A stretch of DNA of 20,086 nucleotides from positions 1 through 20,086 of the forward strand of contig JAEXJH010000456.1 of NCBI GenBank assembly GCA_023445955.1, read 5' to 3'. Origin of the DNA: Pseudomonadota bacterium (GTDB taxonomy: Bacteria > Pseudomonadota > Alphaproteobacteria > Caulobacterales > Caulobacteraceae). Shown here in pieces: positions 13,343-20,086 of the stretch. Both the position numbers and the translations under genes were made by a program. Numbering within the stretch: position 1 is the stretch's first letter; every line of letters begins with the position of its first letter. Under the pieces are notes generated by a model. It saw nothing but the letters and a program-made list of their open reading frames with translations. It made no database searches and was not told the DNA's origin.

Positions 13343-14647
13343 TCAAACCCGCCGATGATCCACCGCCAGCGACGTGGGCGCTTTCAAGTCTTGGCGGAGC
13401 AACAGATACGCGGCGGCGATTCCCGCCAAGCCGAACAGACAGGTCGCGTACGCCGCGCCGGACAGGAACTGGCTCCAGTTCAGCGCCAGCCGACCGAACG
13501 TGCGCACCAGCAGCAGCGCCACGCTGCCGACATAGCCGCTGGCGTCCGCGACATAGATCAGGAAGCCCGCCGTGCCGACGCTGCCGGATGCGGCGATCAT
13601 CCGGTCGAACAAGATCCCGTTGAACGGCGTGTAGGCCATGTAGAGCCCGGCTCCGCCCATCACCATCCAGGCCACCGGGCCAACCCATCCCAGTTGGTGG
13701 CCAGCGGTCGCCAGGCCCAGCACCACCAGTCCTGCGGCGACGAAGCCGAGGTTGAAGCCGACGGCCCGGCGGTTGTCATCGACCCTCATCAGCAAGGCCA
13801 AACCGATCAGCACGACGATCGCTACCGGGATCTCCGACAGCGCGAAGATCGAGGCGGCGCCGTCGAAGCCCAGTTCGGTCCAGATCTCGGCCGCGAAGTT
13901 GTCGCGGAAGTCGCGCAGCGCGGTCAGCAGGACATAGACGCCCACGAGCAGGATCAGGACGGGCGCCTGGCGCGCCCACAGCGCCGCGCGCGCCTTGGCG
14001 CTCATCGGGGCTCGGCGGACGCGCGCGGCTTCGTCGGCGGCGCTGGGCGGCGGCAATTGGCCAAGCGCCGCGACGGCGATCAGCAGCAACGGCGCGAAGA
14101 TCAGGCCGGTCAGGGCCGGCATCCAGCGGTCATCGACGCCTTGCAGCAGCAGCGCCTTGCCCACCGACTTCACCGCGCCCGACGCCAGGATGAAGCTGGC
14201 GCACAGCATCGCGCCCAGCACTTCCGACAGGCGTCGCCCTTCCAGGAATCCGAACACCAGACCCCAGATCATGCCCAGGCACAGGCCGTTGGCGAACAGC
14301 GCCAGCGGCCCGAAGACGGACGGCGCCGCGCCCAGCCCCACCAGGGAAAGTTCCGCGCCGCCGATCAGCGCCAGGATCGCCAGGCCCCGCCCCTCAGGCT
14401 TCATTTCCGAGATCACCTTGATGCCGATGATCTTGGACAGCGCATAGCCGGCCACCTGGGCGACCACCAGGGCCACCTTGAAGTCGCCGGCGAACGGCCA
14501 TCCGGCGACGGCGTCGTAGCTGGCCGCCGCGAACGGCTTTCGGTAGGCGTACATCGAGAAATAGGCTGCGAAGGCCGCCAGGCCGCCATAGAGCGCGAAC
14601 ACCCAGGACGGCGCGGTCGACAGCGCGCGGGTCAGCCGACTAGTCAT
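13343..14647 (-). CDS. DUF5690 family MFS-like membrane transporter
   Basis: A 434-residue polytopic protein with about twelve hydrophobic segments and a cytoplasmic loop in the middle (about 200-225, rich in Ala/Arg), the layout of a major facilitator. The segments MYAYRKPFAAASYD (about 32-45) and KVALVVAQVAGYALSKIIGIKVISEM (about 57-82) are what I recognise as DUF5690. The start ATG overlaps the phnX stop (ATGA), so it is translated with the phosphonate enzymes. By context it may import aminoethylphosphonate or a related compound across the inner membrane, since no ABC phosphonate importer is present here. The substrate is inferred, not shown. Confidence 0.8.
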   Translation of the reverse strand: MTSRLTRALSTAPSWVFALYGGLAAFAAYFSMYAYRKPFAAASYDAVAGWPFAGDFKVALVVAQVAGYALSKIIGIKVISEMKPEGRGLAILALIGGAELSLVGLGAAPSVFGPLALFANGLCLGMIWGLVFGFLEGRRLSEVLGAMLCASFILASGAVKSVGKALLLQGVDDRWMPALTGLIFAPLLLIAVAALGQLPPPSAADEAARVRRAPMSAKARAALWARQAPVLILLVGVYVLLTALRDFRDNFAAEIWTELGFDGAASIFALSEIPVAIVVLIGLALLMRVDDNRRAVGFNLGFVAAGLVVLGLATAGHQLGWVGPVAWMVMGGAGLYMAYTPFNGILFDRMIAASGSVGTAGFLIYVADASGYVGSVALLLVRTFGRLALNWSQFLSGAAYATCLFGLAGIAAAYLLLRQDLKAPTSLAVDHRRV

Positions 14648-15468
14648 CGGAAAGCTTGCGGCGGGGTCTCGCCCGCGGCGATGCGCGTCGCGATCTCGTC
14701 CAGCACCGCCGGCAGGTCGGCCACGGTCTCGACCACATAGTGAGCTCCGGCGTCGCGCAGGGCCTGGGCCGACGCTGCGATACGCCGCGTCCTGTCGGGC
14801 TCGGGCAGGATCGCCAGGGCCTCGCGCGACAGGCCGACGCCGTTGCCGGACGCCGACAGGCCGATGCTCCAGGCGCCCGCCGACAGCCCCTCCCCTATGC
14901 CGACGACGGCGTCGTCAACCTTGACGCAAGCCGAGGCGGGCCAGGCGCCCAGCTCGACCAGGGCCTTCCACATCATCAGCGGCGACGGCCGCCCTTCCCG
15001 CGTCTCGCCCGCGCAGACGACGACGTCCGGCGCGTAGCCTTGCTCCGCCGCCAGCGGCAGGATGTCGGCCATCATCGGGCGGGTATAGCCGGTCGACGAA
15101 CCGATCCGGACGCCCTTGGCGCGAAGCTCGGCGACGAGCTCGGCGGCGCCAGGGATCAGCGTCGCGCAGTCGCGAGCCGCCGCGCGCATCTTCGGCTCGA
15201 CGGCGTCGTGCAGGCGATCGACATCGACCTCGGTCGAGGCCGCGCCGTGACGCGCCGCCCAGAGGCTGGCGATCCGCGGCATGGCCAACAGCGCCCGCAC
15301 GTGGTCGCGCTTGGCCTTGCCCATGTCGGCGCGGGCCTCGGCCTCGGTGATCTCGATCCCGGCTTCGGCGAACACCTCGCGCAAGGCCATGACCGGGGCG
15401 CGGCAACCGAAGTCGATCATGGTGCCGGCCCAGTCGAAGATGACGGCCTGGATGGGACTGCGGCTCAT
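14644..15468 (-). CDS. phnX: Phosphonoacetaldehyde hydrolase (phosphonatase)
   Basis: PhnX cleaves the carbon-phosphorus bond of phosphonoacetaldehyde to give acetaldehyde and inorganic phosphate, in the cytoplasm. The 274-residue length is typical. HAD motif I is FDWAGTMID with nucleophile Asp12 and the Ala14 that marks phosphonatases. The Schiff-base lysine is Lys53 in MGKAKRDHVRALL. Motif II is SSTGYTRPMM (about 141-150) and the acidic Mg-binding motif is KVDDAVVGIGEG (about 188-199). All catalytic elements are intact. The start at 15468 overlaps the upstream oxidoreductase stop (ATGA); the longer frame upstream runs inside that gene and is rejected. Confidence 0.95.
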   Translation of the reverse strand: MSRSPIQAVIFDWAGTMIDFGCRAPVMALREVFAEAGIEITEAEARADMGKAKRDHVRALLAMPRIASLWAARHGAASTEVDVDRLHDAVEPKMRAAARDCATLIPGAAELVAELRAKGVRIGSSTGYTRPMMADILPLAAEQGYAPDVVVCAGETREGRPSPLMMWKALVELGAWPASACVKVDDAVVGIGEGLSAGAWSIGLSASGNGVGLSREALAILPEPDRTRRIAASAQALRDAGAHYVVETVADLPAVLDEIATRIAAGETPPQAFR

Positions 15469-16601
15469 GCGGCGGCTCCTTGGCGGGAAAGGTCGTAAAG
15501 TCCGGCGATCACGTCCTCGGCCAGGCCAAAGGCGGTCGAGGCGCCCGTGCCGCTGGTCACGGTCACCAGGCGCACGCGCGGCAAGGGAGCCTCGACCAGG
15601 CTGTGGCCGGTCGCGGAGGCGTAGGTGCCGGTCCAGCGCTCCAGCACCGGTGGCGGCGCCTGGCCGAAGACCTGGGCGAACTCGTCCAGGATCAGGGCGT
15701 CGACGTCGTCGCGGGCGAAGGGATCGGGCGTGGCGGCATAGTGGTGACTGTCGCCGACGACCAGCGAACCGTCGGCGCTCTGCACCACGATCAGGTGGAC
15801 ACCATGCTCCAGGTGGGCGGCCTGCTCGGCCTGCAGCCGGGCGCGCAGGGCGCCGGCTTGCGGCAGGTCGGCATAGCCGAGATAGCGGATCAGCCCCAGG
15901 TCCGACATTACCGGCGCGGGCAGACGCCAGCCCGGATCGGCCAGGCGCATCATCTGCAGCTTGCAACGCGTCACCTCGGCCTCGGCGAAGCGCTCGGGGA
16001 ACAGGGTGACGAGGTCGTCGCCGGGACAGACGACGATCGTCTCGGCCTGGACGGGTCCGAGCGACGTCTCCAGCCGCCCGGTCTCGACGCGCCGCACGAC
16101 CGCGCCGCGCAGGAAGGTCACGCCATGGGCCGCGGCGAGCCAGGCGGCCAGGCGCGGAATGGCGGTGCGGGACTCCACCCGCAGGTCGACCGAGCTGGTC
16201 AGGGCGCCGAGGCCCCCGCCCTGCCCCGGCAGCAGGCCGGTCAGGTCGTCGCGCCAGACGCAGCCCTCGGCCATCTCGGTTTCGAGGAAGGCCTGCAGCA
16301 CCGCCTTGGCCTCCGGACGTCGCGCGACCATCGTCAGACCGCGCTGGAGCACTTCGATCCCGGCCTGGACGGCGATCTCGTCCCAGACCTGCGCCGAGCG
16401 GCGCGCGCGCCGCCAGACTTCGCCCCGCGCCTGGCCCGTGACCGTCACGAAGCCGAAATTACGGACCGAGGCGCCGTTGGCCTGGGCGTCGCGGTCGATG
16501 ACCACCACGCGCTTGCCGAGGCGCGCGCCAGCCAGGGCATGGGCCAGGCCCACGATGCCGGCGCCGACCACGGCGAGATCGAATTGCTGTTCCAAGATCA
16601 T
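15465..16601 (-). CDS. FAD-dependent aminoethylphosphonate-type oxidoreductase (TIGR03364-like)
   Basis: A 378-residue DAO-family flavoenzyme. The FAD-binding Rossmann motif is VVGAGIVGLA with GAGIVG at 13-18, followed by the VVVIDRD strand (acid at 36) and ASVRNFGFV. The C-terminal TVTSGTGASTAFGLAEDVI closes the FAD fold. Flavoenzymes of this type recur in phosphonate operons, and I recall reports that they oxidise aminoethylphosphonate and/or its N-methyl derivative to phosphonoacetaldehyde. Here the gene overlaps phnX and no phnW is present, which fits that role. The ATG at 16601 has GAGGA only 1 nt away; the in-frame TTG at 16595 has better spacing and would give a product shorter by two residues. 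Confidence 0.88.
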   Translation of the reverse strand: MILEQQFDLAVVGAGIVGLAHALAGARLGKRVVVIDRDAQANGASVRNFGFVTVTGQARGEVWRRARRSAQVWDEIAVQAGIEVLQRGLTMVARRPEAKAVLQAFLETEMAEGCVWRDDLTGLLPGQGGGLGALTSSVDLRVESRTAIPRLAAWLAAAHGVTFLRGAVVRRVETGRLETSLGPVQAETIVVCPGDDLVTLFPERFAEAEVTRCKLQMMRLADPGWRLPAPVMSDLGLIRYLGYADLPQAGALRARLQAEQAAHLEHGVHLIVVQSADGSLVVGDSHHYAATPDPFARDDVDALILDEFAQVFGQAPPPVLERWTGTYASATGHSLVEAPLPRVRLVTVTSGTGASTAFGLAEDVIAGLYDLSRQGAAA

Positions 16602-16619
16602 GTCCTCAGAGAAGAAAGG

Positions 16620-16663
16620 CGGCCGCGCGGAAGTTGAGGGGATCGAAGTGTCCCGCGCGGCCG
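16620..16663 (-). terminator. Intercistronic hairpin with T-rich tail (attenuator-like)
   Basis: CGGCCGCGCGG at 16620-16630 pairs perfectly with CCGCGCGGCCG at 16653-16663, leaving a 22-nt loop. In the direction of transcription it follows the receptor stop by about 8 nt and is followed by CCTTTCTTCTCT before the oxidoreductase ATG. It could be a partial terminator or a processing/stability element separating high receptor from lower enzyme expression. Confidence 0.5.
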
Positions 16664-16671
16664 GGGCTGGC

Positions 16672-19107
16672 CTAGAAGCTGAAGTTCAGGCTGGCCGATA
16701 CGGTGCGCGGCGCGCCGCGCGTGTAGCGTTGGGTGAACTCGTCGAGCATCCCGCCGATGTATTTCTCGTCGAACAGGTTGGTGACGTTCAGTTGCAGATC
16801 GACGGCGCGACCGGCCTCCAGCGGCATGCGATAGCCGGCCGACAGATCCACCAGGGTATAGGCCGGCAGGTAGAGGCTGGCCGTGTTGGGCGAGTCGCCG
16901 GCGGTCTTGCCGGTGTGCTTGCCGCGGATCGAGGCCCGGAAGTTGTCGCGTTCGTAGTCCAGGCCCAGCGAGACCATGGTCTTCGGCGCGCCGGGAACCT
17001 CGTTGCCCTTGGCCACCGGCTTGACGGCGCCGGCATTGGCCGTGCCGCCGGTGAAGGCCTCCTGGTACACGGAGTCGTTCAGCGTCACGGCCGCGTTGAA
17101 GGTGAAGGCGTCGGTCAGGTCGTAGACCAGGCTGGCCTCCACGCCCTTGCTCTCCACGCCCTTGCCGGTGTTGGCGTAGGCGCCGGAGGTGCCGGCCGTG
17201 TAGTTGATGCCGCCGGCGCTGCCGCTGGGACCGCCCGTGATGAAGTCGGCCGAGTAGAAGGTGATCGCGTTCTTGTAGTCGATGTAATAGGCGGTCGCCT
17301 GGGCCGAGAAGCGGCGGCCGTGGAAGCGCAGGCCGGCCTCGAAGTCATCGGCCACCGACGACTTCAGCTTGGAGGTGTCGGTCTGGGTCTTCTCCAGCGC
17401 CCAGTCACCGACCGCGCCATAGTTCTGCGAGAAGCCGGCGAAGGCCTGCAGCGTGTCGTTGACGCGATAGAGCGCGCCCAGGCTGAACAGCACGTCGGAG
17501 TCGGCGTTCAGCGCGGTCTTGAACGGGGCCACCGACTTGCCGTAGGCGTCCCAGCCCTCGGTCTCGCCCTCGATGTCGATCAGGTACTTCTGGATGCCGC
17601 CTGTCAGGGTCAGGTCGCCGAGCGTCCAGGTGTCCTGGGCGTAGAGCTTCCACTGGTCGGTCTTGAAGTGCTGCTGGAAGTCGATCAGCTGCGGATCGTT
17701 GTAATAGGCCGGGCCCTTGCGGATATCGACGATCTGGCGCCAGGCGCGGCCGAAGTCGCGATCCAGCTTCTCATACCAGACGCCGGCTTCGAGCTTGTGC
17801 TGGCCGACGGCGAACTTGGCCTTCGAGGTGAAGCCGTAGCGGTCGTGGGCGTAGAGGCTGGTGCGGTAGGTCTGCAGCGGCGTGCACGAGGCCGACACCA
17901 CACCGCCGGCACCGTAGCACAGCGACGAGGCGATGCGCGCGCCGTCGGTGTCGGTGTAGTCGAAGCCCTGGACCACGGCGCGCTGGCGCCCCGCTGCGTC
18001 GGTCCAACCATAGAAGGCGCGCTTGCGGCTCGCGCCCGGCGCCGTGCCGCCGGCGATGGTGCGCTGGCCGTTCGGATCCACCGCGATCTGCTGATAGGGC
18101 GGCGCCCAGTCACCCTGCCCTTTCTGGTGATGGTAGTAGGGCGCGACCTCGAACTGGACGTCGTCGCTCAGGGCGTAGTCGAACTTGACGTAGGCCAGGG
18201 TGTTCTCGCGGTGCGCCGACCAGGCGTGGGCCCAGTTCTCGTTCACACCCGCCGGGGTCGTGCCGGTCCAGCTCGGCACGGAGGCGTCGCCGGCCGTCGT
18301 GCTGTCGAGGAACGCGCGCGAGGCCTCGATCAGCGGATCGTCGACGGCCTTGTCGTACGAGACCCGGGCGGTGATCTTCAGCTTGTCCAGCTCGGTGACC
18401 GACTTGGCCTCGGCGTGCCATTCGTCGAAGCCGCTGCCGTCGCTGCAGCCATAGACCCAGCGGCAGGCGGTGAAGCGCGCGATGCCGGCATAGGCGCGGG
18501 TCGTGCCGCCCAGGATCCGGCCGGTGTCGTAGGTCCCGGCGTAGCGGCGGGCTTCGTTGTCGCCCAGGCTGATCGAGATCAGGCCGCCGGCCTCTTCCTT
18601 GGGATCGCGGGTGACGTACGAGATCGTGCCGCCCAGGGCCGAGGCCGAGGCCGAGCCGACGCCGGTCGTGCCCTGGTCGATCTGGATGCGGGCGACGTTC
18701 TCGTTCATCAGGAACTTCTGGGCCGGCGCGCCGCCCAGATAGTAAGAGGCGTTGTAGGCCGGCATGTCGTCGATCGTCTGGCCGATCTTCGACGAGCGCA
18801 GGTTGATGTCGAAGCCGCGGATGTTGACGCCGTAGGTCCACGGGTCGGCGTTGAAGGCGTCCGAGCCGCGGATAGAAACGCCCGGCACGTCCTGGATGGC
18901 GTTGATGATGTTCATGGCCGCCGGCTGGGCGGCGATGGTGTCGGTGTTGACGACGGTGTTGCCGCGCGCGACCGGGGCGGCGGTGACGATCACGGTGTCG
19001 ACGGTGTCTGCGGTCGAGGCCGGTTCGTCGGCGGCATGCGCCTGGCCGGCGGCCAGCGCGACGGCGGCCGCGCCGCAGCTCAGCAGCGTCTTGAAATGGC
19101 TGTTCAT
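16672..19107 (-). CDS. TonB-dependent outer-membrane receptor of the phosphonate locus
   Basis: An 811-residue TonB-dependent receptor. Signal peptide is about 1-26 (MNSHFKTLLSCG, ending AHA before ADEPAS). A good TonB box, TVDTVIVT, lies at 35-42. The plug (about 55-170) includes AAMNIINAIQDVPGVSIRGSDAF and VNIRGFDINLRSSKIGQTIDDMPAYN; the barrel ends VSASLNFSF with terminal Phe. Start 19107 is chosen because an AGGGGA ribosome binding site lies 6 nt before it and the signal peptide is complete; the longer frame adds a basic 24-residue extension. It is the first gene of the phosphonate run, 70 nt before the oxidoreductase. It probably imports a phosphonate-containing molecule too large for porins, but the ligand is unknown. 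Confidence 0.93.
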   Translation of the reverse strand: MNSHFKTLLSCGAAAVALAAGQAHAADEPASTADTVDTVIVTAAPVARGNTVVNTDTIAAQPAAMNIINAIQDVPGVSIRGSDAFNADPWTYGVNIRGFDINLRSSKIGQTIDDMPAYNASYYLGGAPAQKFLMNENVARIQIDQGTTGVGSASASALGGTISYVTRDPKEEAGGLISISLGDNEARRYAGTYDTGRILGGTTRAYAGIARFTACRWVYGCSDGSGFDEWHAEAKSVTELDKLKITARVSYDKAVDDPLIEASRAFLDSTTAGDASVPSWTGTTPAGVNENWAHAWSAHRENTLAYVKFDYALSDDVQFEVAPYYHHQKGQGDWAPPYQQIAVDPNGQRTIAGGTAPGASRKRAFYGWTDAAGRQRAVVQGFDYTDTDGARIASSLCYGAGGVVSASCTPLQTYRTSLYAHDRYGFTSKAKFAVGQHKLEAGVWYEKLDRDFGRAWRQIVDIRKGPAYYNDPQLIDFQQHFKTDQWKLYAQDTWTLGDLTLTGGIQKYLIDIEGETEGWDAYGKSVAPFKTALNADSDVLFSLGALYRVNDTLQAFAGFSQNYGAVGDWALEKTQTDTSKLKSSVADDFEAGLRFHGRRFSAQATAYYIDYKNAITFYSADFITGGPSGSAGGINYTAGTSGAYANTGKGVESKGVEASLVYDLTDAFTFNAAVTLNDSVYQEAFTGGTANAGAVKPVAKGNEVPGAPKTMVSLGLDYERDNFRASIRGKHTGKTAGDSPNTASLYLPAYTLVDLSAGYRMPLEAGRAVDLQLNVTNLFDEKYIGGMLDEFTQRYTRGAPRTVSASLNFSF

Positions 19108-19129
19108 CGGTATCCCCTGGTTCCGGTGA

Positions 19130-19152
19130 GCGGGGACGCTTGCTCGTCCCGC
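19130..19152. repeat. GC-rich inverted repeat in the receptor leader
   Basis: GCGGGGACG (19130-19138) can pair with CGTCCCGC (19145-19152) with one bulged G and a six-base loop. It lies about 22-45 nt upstream of the receptor ATG, so it would fold in the 5' leader if transcription starts beyond it. Confidence 0.35.
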
Positions 19153-19210
19153 CGGCCGCTTCATGGGGCGCCGAGCCACTCCAGGGCCAAGCGTTTGATT
19201 GGAGGGGGGG

Positions 19211-19227
19211 CATAGGCGAGACCTATG
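19211..19227. promoter_or_regulatory. LysR-type operator dyad
   Basis: CATAGG-CGAGA-CCTATG, a perfect 6-bp inverted repeat whose core TAGG-N5-CCTA fits the T-N11-A rule for LysR-type boxes. It lies in the divergent region between the lysR gene and the receptor operon, about 104 nt from the receptor ATG and 59 nt from the lysR ATG, a usual place for such a site. Confidence 0.6.
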
Positions 19228-19241
19228 GCCGGATGATCAAA

Positions 19242-19259
19242 CCGTCACGCCGCCGTCAT
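19242..19259 (+). promoter_or_regulatory. Pho-box-like direct repeat
   Basis: CCGTCAC (19242-19248), four bases, CCGTCAT (19253-19259): two 7-mers at an 11-bp period, each differing from the classical CTGTCAT/C half-site by one base. A PhoB site would suit a locus that releases phosphate from phosphonate. The orientation favours the lysR gene, though it could act on both sides. Confidence 0.4.
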
Positions 19260-19285
19260 GCGACGCGCCTAGGCAAGCCTTCGCC

Positions 19286-20086
19286 ATGGCCGCCAACTAT
19301 CAGCATCTGCGCGCCTTCCACGCGATCGCCCTCGACGGCAGCGTCACCCGCGCCGCCCGCCGGCTGAACGTGGCCCAGCCCACCTTGTCCCAACAACTCA
19401 AGGCGTTGGAGGAACGGCATGGCGTCAATTTGTTCGAAGGCCGTCGTTCGCCGCTGCAGCTGACCGCGGCCGGCCGCGACCTCTTCGCCCTGACCGAGCG
19501 CCTGTTCGCCGCCGCCTCCGATGTCGACGACATGCTCGGCGAAGCCGTCACATTGAGCGGCGGCAGCTTGCGCATCGGCGGCGATTGTCCGCCGCAAGTG
19601 GCCCGGATGGTCGCCCGCTTCCGCGCCCTGAGCCCCGGCGCCAACATCCAGGTCCGGATGGGCAACGCCCGCGACACCATGCGCTGGCTGGCCGAGGCCG
19701 AGATCGACGCCGCCATCGCCAGCGATCCGCCCGTCGACGGCCAGTTCACCTATGACCCGCTCTATACTGACAATCTCAGCGTCGCCCTGCCCGCCGGTCA
19801 TCCGCTGGCGGCGCTAGACACCGCGCCGATCGAGCGGCTGGCGGACCAGACTCTGCTCATCCGCGAACCCACATCGAAGACCCGCGCCTTCACCGAGCAG
19901 GCCCTGGGCGCGGCGGGTGTCGAGGTGCGCGAGACCCTGGAACTGCAAAGCCGGGAAACCATCCGCGAAGCCGTGGCCCTGGGCCTGGGCGTCAGCGTCT
20001 TCTTCTCGTCGGAATGTCCGCCCGACCCGCGGATCGCCTATCGCCCCCTGTCGGGGCTGGCGCGAGAGCAGCCACTGCATGGCTAC
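19286..20086 (+). CDS. LysR family regulator of the phosphonate locus (partial, C-terminus beyond right edge)
   Basis: 267 codons are visible of a family usually near 290-300 residues, so perhaps 25-30 residues are missing. The winged helix-turn-helix is at the N-terminus: HLRAFHAIALDGSVTRAARRLNVAQPTLSQQLKALE (about 7-42) then GVNLFEGRR. The substrate-binding domain starts about residue 92 (GGSLRIGGD), with RETIREAVALGLGVSVFFSSE matching the family's effector-domain pattern. It is divergent from the receptor/oxidoreductase/phnX run and resembles the LysR regulators associated with aminoethylphosphonate breakdown, so it likely activates that operon with the phosphonate or a derivative as effector. 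The effector is inferred. Confidence 0.9.
   Translation, partial: MAANYQHLRAFHAIALDGSVTRAARRLNVAQPTLSQQLKALEERHGVNLFEGRRSPLQLTAAGRDLFALTERLFAAASDVDDMLGEAVTLSGGSLRIGGDCPPQVARMVARFRALSPGANIQVRMGNARDTMRWLAEAEIDAAIASDPPVDGQFTYDPLYTDNLSVALPAGHPLAALDTAPIERLADQTLLIREPTSKTRAFTEQALGAAGVEVRETLELQSRETIREAVALGLGVSVFFSSECPPDPRIAYRPLSGLAREQPLHGY

Noticed and set aside
13334..14740. A 468-codon plus-strand frame opposite the DUF5690 gene
   Set aside because: Gln/Arg/His-rich shadow translation; the minus strand encodes a clear membrane protein.
15961..19215. A 1084-codon open frame on the plus strand, antisense to the second TonB-dependent receptor and part of the oxidoreductase
   Set aside because: It is the complement of two well-supported genes; its translation is low-complexity Arg/Val/Gly/Ala-rich with no domain. 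Long antisense frames are expected at this GC content.
19234..19260. TGATCA near the lysR promoter as another ECF11-type -35
   Set aside because: No CGTA or similar element follows at 16 nt; the region is better explained by the LysR dyad and Pho-like repeat.
1..20086. Mobile elements, CRISPR arrays, tRNA or rRNA genes
   Set aside because: No transposase or integrase frame, no regularly spaced repeats, no recognisable tRNA cloverleaf or rRNA sequence was found on reading both strands by eye. The VirB cluster alone is not evidence of an integrated element.

Overview
The window is a GC-rich (roughly 65-70%), tightly packed bacterial segment. Its gene families (VirB type IV secretion, two TonB-dependent receptors, an ECF sigma factor with a ChrR-type anti-sigma factor, DUF4331, DUF5690) point to an alphaproteobacterium, most likely Caulobacter or a close relative. 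That assignment is inferred from gene content and codon style, not from a marker gene. No rRNA, tRNA, CRISPR array, insertion sequence or integrase was seen.

Left part (1-6772, all on the minus strand, so read right to left): a VirB type IV secretion operon in the order virB1-virB2-virB3-virB4-virB6-virB8-virB9-virB10. virB10 runs off the left edge. Almost every junction is an ATGA or TGATG overlap, and virB5 and virB7 are absent from their usual slots. virB2 lacks a convincing ATG start; a strong ribosome binding site sits next to an ATC codon that would restore a complete signal peptide.

Middle (6784-12963): a DUF4331 secreted protein and a small lipoprotein directly precede virB1 on the same strand, with only 11-12 nt spacers. 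Upstream are a TonB-like protein with an unfamiliar C-terminus and a divergent TonB-dependent receptor. Convergent to the receptor is a ChrR-type zinc/cupin anti-sigma factor and its ECF sigma factor. Three sites of the form TGATCY-N16-CGTA lie before the DUF4331 gene (one) and before the receptor gene (two in tandem). This resembles the promoter class used by RpoE/ChrR (ECF11) systems. I infer an ECF11 regulon that includes the receptor and DUF4331-lipoprotein genes, and possibly, by read-through, the secretion operon.

Right part (13343-20086): a phosphonate catabolic locus. A second TonB-dependent receptor, an FAD-dependent amine oxidoreductase of the aminoethylphosphonate-associated type, phosphonoacetaldehyde hydrolase (phnX) and a DUF5690 MFS-like transporter are all on the minus strand. 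A divergent LysR regulator runs off the right edge. No phnW transaminase is present, which suggests aminoethylphosphonate (or its N-methyl form) is oxidised directly to phosphonoacetaldehyde and then cleaved to acetaldehyde and phosphate. The divergent control region carries a TAGG-N5-CCTA LysR-type dyad and a two-repeat Pho-box-like element. The spacer between receptor and oxidoreductase holds an 11-bp GC hairpin followed by a T-rich run.
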